Notes under the pieces: generated by a model | Databases searched by the model: none | What the model saw: only the letters and a program-made list of their open reading frames with translations | Told to the model about the DNA's origin: nothing | Program-made: the position numbers and the translations under genes | DNA from: DATGIQ01 sp035295665 | Lineage (GTDB): Bacteria; Planctomycetota; Planctomycetia; Gemmatales; Gemmataceae | DNA length: 24,736 bases | Reading direction: 5' to 3' | Assembly: GCA_035295665.1 (NCBI GenBank) | Contig: DATGIQ010000389.1 | Coordinates: 1 to 24,736, forward strand | Shown here: in pieces, positions 1-6,254 of the stretch | How positions within the stretch are numbered: the first letter of the stretch is position 1 | How the letters are laid out: every line of letters begins with the position of its first letter

Positions 1-811
1 GAACAGGGTCCCAAAACAGGTACTCGTCTGGATTGGCTACCACGGCTCCGGTGTTCGGGTCGAGTGCAGGATCGGTCACATTGGATAGGCCGAACGAACC
101 GGGATCGTCGACAACCTGTTGCAAGAGCGCTGCAACATCCAGCCGAAGGATTTGGATACCCAGCGTGGCCTCCAGATCGTCCTCCGTGGCAGACAAAAGA
201 GTGTTATACGCGCTGCAGAGGATGTTGAAATCGTCCTCAAACGGCGTGTTTTTCAGTGCCGGCGTTTCGCCTATCAGCGGCAAGTTCACGACGAGAAAGC
301 TCTGTCCACCCGCTAGGGCCAGTTGCGTGATCCCAGCGGCCACGTTGGCGACGGGGACCGATGGATCCGTTTGGCCGTCAAAGAAATCGTTGGCCCCACA
401 CCACAGGACGAAGAGCGTCTCGGGACCAATCACGGAGCCGGAGGAGAAATAAAGGCCGATCTGTGCGCCGAGGTTGGGAACGCTCAAACCGGGAACCGGC
501 GTGTCGATTTGCCCGGAGCCTGTCTCTGCATAGCCGAAGGCGTAATTGCTCCCGCCGGCCAGGACCGGCACGGGCGTCGGCAAACCAAGCTGGCTGGTCA
601 GGCGCTCCAGCCAGATGCTACCGTTGGACCATTCCCCATTAGCGTAGGGCGGCGCCGGTGGGACTTGGCCCTGCGTGGCCGTGAATACATTTCCCGTGTC
701 CGACAGACTATCGCCAAAGCTCACCACCGATGTAAACGAATCAGCCAAAAGTCCGGATGTAGACAGCCCCAGCAGCAATCCTGACAGCGCAAGCAATCGA
801 AACAGACGCAT
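1..811 (-). CDS. GDSL-family (SGNH) esterase/lipase, secreted, 3' end cut by window edge
   Basis: I translated 270 residues from the ATG at 811; the frame is still open at base 1. An AAGGAGG ribosome site lies 8 bases upstream. A signal peptide covers about residues 1-23 (ends LLADS). SGNH blocks are clear: FGDSLSDTGN with nucleophile Ser35, the block II glycine in GGSNYAFGYAET (about 87), and the block III GAND with Asn141. The last residues visible are FWDPV; in this family the next residues are normally HPT, carrying the catalytic His, so the gene is cut just before its active-site His. The family hydrolyses carboxylic esters outside the cell or in the periplasm; the substrate is unknown. 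Planctomycete members often end in a PEP-CTERM sorting tail, which cannot be tested here. Divergent from the S46 peptidase. Confidence 0.88.
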   Translation of the reverse strand, partial: MRLFRLLALSGLLLGLSTSGLLADSFTSVVSFGDSLSDTGNVFTATQGQVPPAPPYANGEWSNGSIWLERLTSQLGLPTPVPVLAGGSNYAFGYAETGSGQIDTPVPGLSVPNLGAQIGLYFSSGSVIGPETLFVLWCGANDFFDGQTDPSVPVANVAAGITQLALAGGQSFLVVNLPLIGETPALKNTPFEDDFNILCSAYNTLLSATEDDLEATLGIQILRLDVAALLQQVVDDPGSFGLSNVTDPALDPNTGAVVANPDEYLFWDPV

Positions 812-1157
812 CCCACTTCCTCCTTGAAGCGAACCGTAAGGTCAACTCGGTCCGGGAAATACGGTAAGCAGGCAGTTAACGAGTCCAGCCTGAATGATCG
901 GAGCAGGGAAAGAGGAGAGCCCAGCAAGCAAGGGCGACCACAGAACCTTGGGAATATGGCAGACTTGGCAGTCGGGCTTCCTCTCGTCCTCATGCAGCCC
1001 CATCTTGTATCGCCTGGAGTCCCGGCCGGCAATACGAACCAAGGGAATCCATTTGCGCTGAGATCGAGTTCCCTAGCGGTGTCTCACATCACGGACACCA
1101 TCAGCGTTCGAATCTACAATGGTTCCATGTGCCCATTGTCATAGGATGGAATCCCAC
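812..1157. other. Divergent intergenic region between esterase and S46 peptidase
   Basis: 346 bases without a convincing gene. It carries the esterase ribosome site at its left end and, at its right end, a candidate promoter and ribosome site for the S46 peptidase (listed separately). The short open frames through it lack ribosome sites and recognisable products. I see no tRNA-like fold or long repeat. Confidence 0.6.
1092..1120 (+). promoter_or_regulatory. Candidate sigma70-type promoter of the S46 peptidase gene
   Basis: A -10 hexamer TACAAT (1115-1120, 5/6 match) is preceded at exactly 17 bases by CGGACA (1092-1097, 4/6 match to TTGACA). Transcription would begin near 1127, leaving a leader of about 30 bases before the ATG at 1158. 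This also argues against the upstream ATG at 1119, which overlaps the -10 box. Confidence 0.4.
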
Positions 1158-3341
1158 ATGAAACGCTTTGCGTTCGTGGTGTGCATGGCCGTCGCTCTGA
1201 CCGATCTGAGTCGAGCCGATGAAGGGATGTGGATGCCCCAGCAGATCCCCGCCCTCGCCGACCGCCTCAAGGCGCTCGGCTTCCAGGGGGACGCCAACAC
1301 CTTCGCGGACCTCACGGGCTTCCCGATGGGCGCGATCGTGTCGCTGGGTGGCTGCAGCGCGTCCTTTGTCTCGCGCGACGGCCTCATCGTCACGAACAAT
1401 CACTGCGTCCAGGGTTCGCTTCAGTTCAATTCTCGGCCGGACGTCAATCTTATGATCGATGGCTACCTGGCCAAGACGCGCGCCGAGGAACTCTGGAGCG
1501 GACCCGGCTCGCGCGTTTATGTGACCGTCGCGGTCCGGGACGTCACGGACCAGATCATGGGCAAGATTGATCCCGCGACTCCCGATCGGAAACGCTACGA
1601 CATCATCGAGCAGCGTGTGAAGGCGCAGACGGCAGCTTGCGAGAAGGATGGCCTGCGCTGCACGGTGGCAGCGTTCTTCCACGGATTGAAATGGTTCGAG
1701 ATTTCGCAACTGGAGATCCAGGACGTCCGCCTCGTGTACGCGCCGGCGGCCGGCATCGGTAACTTTGGCGGTGAGACGGACAACTGGCAGTGGCCTCGGC
1801 ACACCGGTGACTTCTCCTTCTACCGGGCCTATGTCGCGAAGGACGGCAAAGCGGTGCCTTATTCGAAGGATAATGTCCCGTACAAGCCCAAGCATTATCT
1901 CAAGGTTTCCCCCAAGGGCGCTTCGCCCGGCGAGCTCGTATTCGTCGCGGGGTACCCTGGCCGCACGTTTCGGTCGAATCCAGTAGCCGAGGTCAAGGAG
2001 ACCGTTGCGTGGAGCTTACCGCGCGCCATCAAGCGTGGCACCGATCGCATCGCCATTCTCGAGAAGCTCGCCGAGGCCGACACGGAGACCGCAATCCGGG
2101 TCTCGACGACAATCCGAGGCCTGAACAACCGTCTGACCAAGGATAAGGGGGTCCTGCAGGGAATGGTCAGGGGAGGCATCCTAGGCCAGAAGGAAGCCCT
2201 CGAAAAGGAGTTTGCCGCATGGGTCAACGCCGATCCCGAACGCCGGGCAAAGTACGGCGAGGTGCTTCCTGGCCTCCATCGTCTTGTGGCGGAGCGGGCG
2301 AAAACGCGTCTCCGCGACAGCCTTCTCGCCGAGCTTTCCGGTGCGATGCGTTCAGCCCTGGGTGCGGCAGAAACGCTTTATCGCTTCTCCATTGAAAAAT
2401 CGAAACCCGACGCCGAGCGTGACCCAGCATTTCAAGCGCGAAACTGGACGCGCCTCCGTGAGGGGCTGGACCGGATGCAGCGCAGCCTCGACCCCAAGGC
2501 CGACCGGGCCCTGATGCGGTACACCCTTATCGACATCGCGCAGCTTCCCAAAGGACAGCGCATCGATGTCCTCGATCAAGCGGCCGACTTGAAGCCGGGA
2601 ATGAGCGAAGCGGACGCGGCTGGGGCGATCGATGCTTTCCTCGACCGACACCTGGCCGGCACCCAACTATACAAAAAGGACTTTCGGTTGGCGATGCTCA
2701 ACAAATCCACCGCTGAGCTCGTGGAAACGAAGGATTCGATGCTCGCTCTTGCTGCTGCACTCTACCCGCTACAGGAAGCCATCCGCGAAAAGGGAAAGGA
2801 GCGGCTTGGCGCCAACTACCGACTTGGTCCGCGTTACGCCGAGGCCCTTCTGGCCAAAAGCGGCGGCCTTGTTGCCCCGGATGCCAACGGGACGCTCCGC
2901 GTGACCTACGGCACGGTGAGGGGTGTTGAACCCCGGGACGGCCTTTTTTACCTGCCCCAGACGACGTTGCAAGGAATCGTGGAGAAAGCGACCGGCAAGG
3001 GTGAATTCAACGCTCCGCAGTCGGAGCTCAAGGCGATTGAAGCCCTCCGCGCTGGCAAGCCAACACCCTACCTTGATCCGAAGCTGAACGACGTGCCGGT
3101 CGATTTCCTCTCCACGGTGGATACGACCGGCGGCAATTCCGGCTCGGCAACCCTCAACAGCCGGGGCGAGCTCATCGGCCTTCTCTTCGATGGCACGTTC
3201 GACACCGTGGCGGCCGACTATCTGTTCGACAAGGAAAAGACGCGCTCGATCCACGTTGATGTGCGGAATATGCTCTGGGTCATGGCCGAGGTTGATCACG
3301 CAATCCACCTGCTCCAGGAGATGGGGATCCCCGCCCGTTAG
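1158..3341 (+). CDS. S46-family dipeptidyl-peptidase (DPP7-type), secreted
   Basis: 727 residues, close to the usual size of S46 exopeptidases, which remove dipeptides from peptide N-termini in the periplasm. I chose the ATG at 1158 because AGGATGGA lies 7 bases upstream and a signal peptide follows at once (about residues 1-20, ending LSRA). Triad regions: VTNNHC with His82; DNWQWPRHTGDF with Asp about 218; GGNSGSATL with Ser661. In characterised enzymes the residue 18 after the serine sets specificity: Gly in DPP7 (hydrophobic P1), Arg in DPP11 (acidic P1). Here it is Gly679 in FDGT, so a DPP7-like preference is inferred. The usual FDGN reads FDGT, a small deviation. Single gene, convergent with the permease gene. 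Confidence 0.95.
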   Translation: MKRFAFVVCMAVALTDLSRADEGMWMPQQIPALADRLKALGFQGDANTFADLTGFPMGAIVSLGGCSASFVSRDGLIVTNNHCVQGSLQFNSRPDVNLMIDGYLAKTRAEELWSGPGSRVYVTVAVRDVTDQIMGKIDPATPDRKRYDIIEQRVKAQTAACEKDGLRCTVAAFFHGLKWFEISQLEIQDVRLVYAPAAGIGNFGGETDNWQWPRHTGDFSFYRAYVAKDGKAVPYSKDNVPYKPKHYLKVSPKGASPGELVFVAGYPGRTFRSNPVAEVKETVAWSLPRAIKRGTDRIAILEKLAEADTETAIRVSTTIRGLNNRLTKDKGVLQGMVRGGILGQKEALEKEFAAWVNADPERRAKYGEVLPGLHRLVAERAKTRLRDSLLAELSGAMRSALGAAETLYRFSIEKSKPDAERDPAFQARNWTRLREGLDRMQRSLDPKADRALMRYTLIDIAQLPKGQRIDVLDQAADLKPGMSEADAAGAIDAFLDRHLAGTQLYKKDFRLAMLNKSTAELVETKDSMLALAAALYPLQEAIREKGKERLGANYRLGPRYAEALLAKSGGLVAPDANGTLRVTYGTVRGVEPRDGLFYLPQTTLQGIVEKATGKGEFNAPQSELKAIEALRAGKPTPYLDPKLNDVPVDFLSTVDTTGGNSGSATLNSRGELIGLLFDGTFDTVAADYLFDKEKTRSIHVDVRNMLWVMAEVDHAIHLLQEMGIPAR

Positions 3342-3342
3342 C

Positions 3343-3408
3343 AACCACGAACCAACCGCTGGCTGGCACTTTGCTGGGAGAGTTCCAGAAACCCTTGGGC
3401 TCGTGGTT
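3343..3408. terminator. Weak inverted repeat between convergent genes
   Basis: AACCACGA (3343-3350) and TCGTGGTT (3401-3408) are perfect 8-bp inverted copies that almost fill the gap between the S46 stop codon and the permease stop codon. The 50-base loop and lack of a T-run make this a poor intrinsic terminator. A bidirectional 3'-end role is only suggested by position. Confidence 0.2.
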
Positions 3409-4512
3409 CTATGTGTGAATGGCATCGAAGAGGACAAATGCCAGCGGGCCGAACACCAACACCGGAAGCCAAGCGGCCAAGGCGGGCGAAAGATATTCGT
3501 TATCGCCCATCTGTCGGCAGGCGAAGCAGGCACCAAAAAAGAGCCCGCATAGCACCAGGCACAACGCGGTACTGATATACACATTGCGGTTCTGATCCCG
3601 AAGGATGACCGACAGGCCCATGAAAACCAGGAGCAGACCAAGAATTGGCCGCGTGAGCCGCATATGGAACCGCACCGCCATGGACGCCAGGCGCATCGAG
3701 TCGGGCTTGTTCAGTTCCGAGAATAGTCGGTGCGTGGCAGCGAAAGAAAACCAGGTTCGGTTTCGGGTGATCGCTTCAAAGTCCGCCTCCTTGGTGTACA
3801 AGAAAAACTTTCCGGAATCGAGCACCCTAAGCACGGCCGTGTTGTTCCACCCTTCCAATTCTGCCGGCTGCGTCCCGGTCAACAGCCAGCCACCGCCTCC
3901 GTATGGTCCTTCCCTCGGCGGAAAATAATAGGCTTCCTTGGCGTTCAGGTGGATCATGTTGCCGGCCAGGCTTTCCGGAATCAGGCAAGAAAAGTTCTTG
4001 ACCACCTGCTGCCGCCGTGATGCTCGCTCTCCCGTGATGTGGATGCCATTGGGCTCGAACGCATTGTGAGCTTCGATCTCTTTTTCGCCGTTCGGATCAT
4101 CCCGCGGATAGAGCAAGTAGGTAGCGATCCGCGGCAAAACCAGCTCCTGATTGGCCGCCGTCAGACCGAGCATGGCCGTGGCGCTCAGGAGCACGGGGCG
4201 GACGACGCGCTGGGTGGGAATGCCCGCGGATAGCAAGGGCAACAGCTCGTTATTCCGTTGCATCCAGGCGACCGTGAACATGGCCGCCAGGAGTACGATC
4301 GCCTCGCACAAGAGGTCGAAAATCTGGGCCACCTTGTACCCGTAATACACACCAACGTGCTTGAGGATGGGCGCCAAACCACGATGTTGCTCGGCGAAAT
4401 CGTCCACGTTGGTGAACAGATCGATCACCACGTACAGACTCAACAAGCTAACGAGGCAGACCACGTATGCCTTGAGGTAGCCGCGTATCAACATTCGATC
4501 CAGCAGGTGCAT
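3409..4512 (-). CDS. LptF/LptG (YjgP/YjgQ)-family permease
   Basis: 367 residues from the ATG at 4512. The frame is open further upstream into the phosphatase gene, but MHLLDRMLIRGYLKAY is the typical family N-terminus; an ATG six codons in is the alternative, and neither has a strong ribosome site. The layout is that of LptF/LptG: three N-terminal membrane segments (about 14-35, 61-81, 97-120), a periplasmic beta-jellyroll-like region (about 125-265), and three C-terminal segments (from RPILGLLLVFMG to the end). In Gram-negative bacteria LptF and LptG with the ATPase LptB extract lipopolysaccharide from the inner membrane. No second permease or ATPase gene is nearby, so F cannot be told from G. 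It lies 50 bases downstream of the phosphatase gene and is probably co-transcribed. Confidence 0.85.
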   Translation of the reverse strand: MHLLDRMLIRGYLKAYVVCLVSLLSLYVVIDLFTNVDDFAEQHRGLAPILKHVGVYYGYKVAQIFDLLCEAIVLLAAMFTVAWMQRNNELLPLLSAGIPTQRVVRPVLLSATAMLGLTAANQELVLPRIATYLLYPRDDPNGEKEIEAHNAFEPNGIHITGERASRRQQVVKNFSCLIPESLAGNMIHLNAKEAYYFPPREGPYGGGGWLLTGTQPAELEGWNNTAVLRVLDSGKFFLYTKEADFEAITRNRTWFSFAATHRLFSELNKPDSMRLASMAVRFHMRLTRPILGLLLVFMGLSVILRDQNRNVYISTALCLVLCGLFFGACFACRQMGDNEYLSPALAAWLPVLVFGPLAFVLFDAIHT

Positions 4513-4517
4513 ACGTT

Positions 4518-4569
4518 TGGTCCGTAGTCTGTGGTCCGTAGCCCATAGCAAGAAAACAATAACTACGGA
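4518..4569. repeat. Short direct and inverted repeat between phosphatase and permease genes
   Basis: TGGTCCGTAG occurs twice, at 4518-4527 and 4532-4541, four bases apart. Its core also has an inverted partner, CTACGGA at 4563-4569, which contains the phosphatase stop codon. In the minus-strand message this could fold as a 7-bp stem with a 21-base loop between the two cistrons, with two alternative 3' arms. It could be a processing or attenuation element, or simply a small repeat. Confidence 0.45.
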
Positions 4570-5192
4570 GCGCGGACGACGGAGTGCGAATGCCGCAGGC
4601 CACGCTGATAGGTCAGGATGTATTGCGTGATGTAGTCGTTGGCGGCGGTGCAAGGCCATTCGCCGAAGCCGTTGGCCTTTAGCTCCACGATCGCCTGTCC
4701 GGGAGTCCAGCCGCCGTATTCCATGCGGTAAACGGCGGTCATCACGCCGGTGCGGTGTAGCCCGGCTCGACAGTGAATCAGCACGGGATAGCTCGCCGGG
4801 TCGTCCAAAAGAGCCAGGAAGCGGTCGATCGCCTCGGGGCGGTGGGCGGGCACTTGGCGGCGGGGAATCAAATCGGGTGGAAGATAGACGTACCGGATGC
4901 CCAATTGACGGCACAGCTCACTCTCTTTGACGGTGCCGCCGCCCAGGTAGCACACGGAAAGATCGGGATCGGGGTATTCATCCTGAAGATTCACGATCGT
5001 CCGAAAGTGGTACCGAGCGTGGGCCTCGCGGAAGCCAGCCAACGTCATTTCGCCACTGCGGTAGAACTTGCCGGGTGTAACCTCGCGCAGTCGTTTTCCG
5101 TGTGTGTAGATCCAGCGGAAGTGGACGATCGGAACGGCCACGACTAATGCAGCCACCACCAATCCCAAGATCCACCGTACAGCAGTAGGCAT
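4563..5192 (-). CDS. Membrane-anchored CX5R (dual-specificity/tyrosine-type) phosphatase
   Basis: 209 residues from the ATG at 5192, with AGGAAGGG upstream. One N-terminal membrane segment (about residues 6-24) precedes a soluble domain. The P-loop is HCRAGLHRTG, with nucleophile Cys141 and phosphate-binding Arg147. LPPDLIPRR places an Asp (about 107) suitably for the general acid. YRSGEMT and IVNLQDEY at 44-72 are typical of atypical dual-specificity phosphatases of the Siw14/PFA-DSP kind, whose loop is HCxRGKHRTG. Such enzymes remove phosphate from proteins, inositol phosphates or lipids; the sequence does not decide which. The anchor and the downstream LptF/G-type gene make an envelope substrate plausible, by inference only. 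Confidence 0.85.
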   Translation of the reverse strand: MPTAVRWILGLVVAALVVAVPIVHFRWIYTHGKRLREVTPGKFYRSGEMTLAGFREAHARYHFRTIVNLQDEYPDPDLSVCYLGGGTVKESELCRQLGIRYVYLPPDLIPRRQVPAHRPEAIDRFLALLDDPASYPVLIHCRAGLHRTGVMTAVYRMEYGGWTPGQAIVELKANGFGEWPCTAANDYITQYILTYQRGLRHSHSVVRAP

Positions 5193-5536
5193 GGATAGCC
5201 CTTCCTCTTTTTTCCTGTTGGCGGCGCGCACGGACACTATCGGTCCGCGGGCAGGGCGGGATTCTGGCAATTCTCTGGAAAAATCGCAAGAGCAGTGGGC
5301 GAGTGGCCATGGGGTCGAGACGAGATGGTGAGAAGTCGTAAGCGGCGAGAGTTGAGTAACCGAGGCAAAGACTGTCGGACCTGCTCGACGAACGGGCTCC
5401 GACGAGATTAACGGCTCCTGACGATTTCGTTCGGAAACTTTGTGTGCGGCCGACTCCAGCGCCCATTGACGGCCGGCCGCATTCGCGTCATCTTGAACCA
5501 AGGCACCCAAGTCTTCTTCCCGAGGTAACGAATTCC
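5193..5536. other. Divergent intergenic region, phosphatase / CxxC protein
   Basis: 344 bases without a supported gene. It holds the ribosome sites of both flanking genes (AGGAAGGG for the phosphatase, GAGGTAA for the CxxC gene). A TTGACG at 5466-5471 lacks a good -10 partner 16-18 bases on. Both flanking frames stay open into the region but lack matching start signals there. Nothing else stands out. Confidence 0.5.
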
Positions 5537-6127
5537 ATGCGCACCGTTCTACCGACCATTTTGGCTGTGATTCTTTGGTCCACCTCGTGCGGGCTGTATT
5601 CGGCTGCCGAGGAGTTGAAGTCCGGCCCCCAGCCAGGCGAAACAATTCCTGGTCCGTTTCATTACCTGAATGTCAACGGGGCGCATGCTGGCAATCCGCA
5701 CTGCCTGGTCTGTGAGTTCGGGCTTCGGCCAGTGGTTTTGATCTTTGCCCGGGAAGCCCCGTCGGACCAAGCCCCGCTGGCGGTGCTCCTCCAAAAGCTC
5801 GATGAGGCCATGGATCGTTACAAGAATGCGGAACTCCGGGCCGGCGTGGTTGTCTTGAACGAGGATTTCGCGAAGGAAGAGACCCGCAAGGATCTAGTGC
5901 GGAGATGGGAGGGGACAGCAAAGGATCTCAAGCATGTTCTCGTCGCAGTGGCCGGTCCGGATGGCCCGGAGAATTACAACATCAACAAGAACGCGGACGT
6001 GACGGTCCTGCTGTACAAAGAGCACAAGGTGGTGGCCAACTTTGCCTTCGCCAAGGACAAACTGACCGAGAAGGATGTGAACGCGATCCTTGTGGCGATG
6101 AAAGGACTGATTGGCGCAAAATCGTGA
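5537..6127 (+). CDS. Secreted protein with CxxC motif, possibly thioredoxin-like
   Basis: 196 residues from the ATG at 5537, supported by GAGGTAA 8 bases upstream and a signal peptide right after it (about residues 1-23, ending LYSA). The frame extends back to 5444, but the extension looks non-coding. After the signal, a glycine/proline-rich stretch leads to HCLVCEFG (Cys56, Cys59) followed by the hydrophobic strand RPVVLIFAR. This resembles the start of a thioredoxin or peroxiredoxin fold, although thioredoxins have the strand before CxxC. The middle is a charged helix; the end (VTVLLYKEHKVVANFAF) looks like two strands as in the thioredoxin C-terminal half. I do not recognise a named family. 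Redox or metal binding by the cysteines is possible. The serine-cysteine near residue 18 does not make a good lipobox. Confidence 0.75.
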   Translation: MRTVLPTILAVILWSTSCGLYSAAEELKSGPQPGETIPGPFHYLNVNGAHAGNPHCLVCEFGLRPVVLIFAREAPSDQAPLAVLLQKLDEAMDRYKNAELRAGVVVLNEDFAKEETRKDLVRRWEGTAKDLKHVLVAVAGPDGPENYNINKNADVTVLLYKEHKVVANFAFAKDKLTEKDVNAILVAMKGLIGAKS

Positions 6128-6254
6128 GCCGAGAGAAAGACTCGTGTAGGGCGCGCTGCCCTGTCCGGATTCAAGGCTGCCCCGTTTTTTGGTTGCCGTC
6201 GCCCCGTTTCCGGTTACGATATCAGCACGTACCCTTCCGCTCGAGGAGCGAACC

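Noticed and set aside
1101..1895. Minus-strand open frame (264 codons) opposite the S46 N-terminus
   Set aside because: No known motif or ribosome site, and it covers the unmistakable S46 signal peptide and His motif.
6145..6190. AGGGC/GCCCT hairpin followed by a run of six T, possible terminator after the CxxC gene
   Set aside because: The stem is only five pairs and the T-run begins about 25 bases beyond it, so the parts do not form an intrinsic terminator.
6193..6220. TTGCCG and TACGAT, 16 bases apart, as a promoter for the propeller-PHP gene
   Set aside because: Both hexamers match at only 4/6, too weak to list without further evidence.
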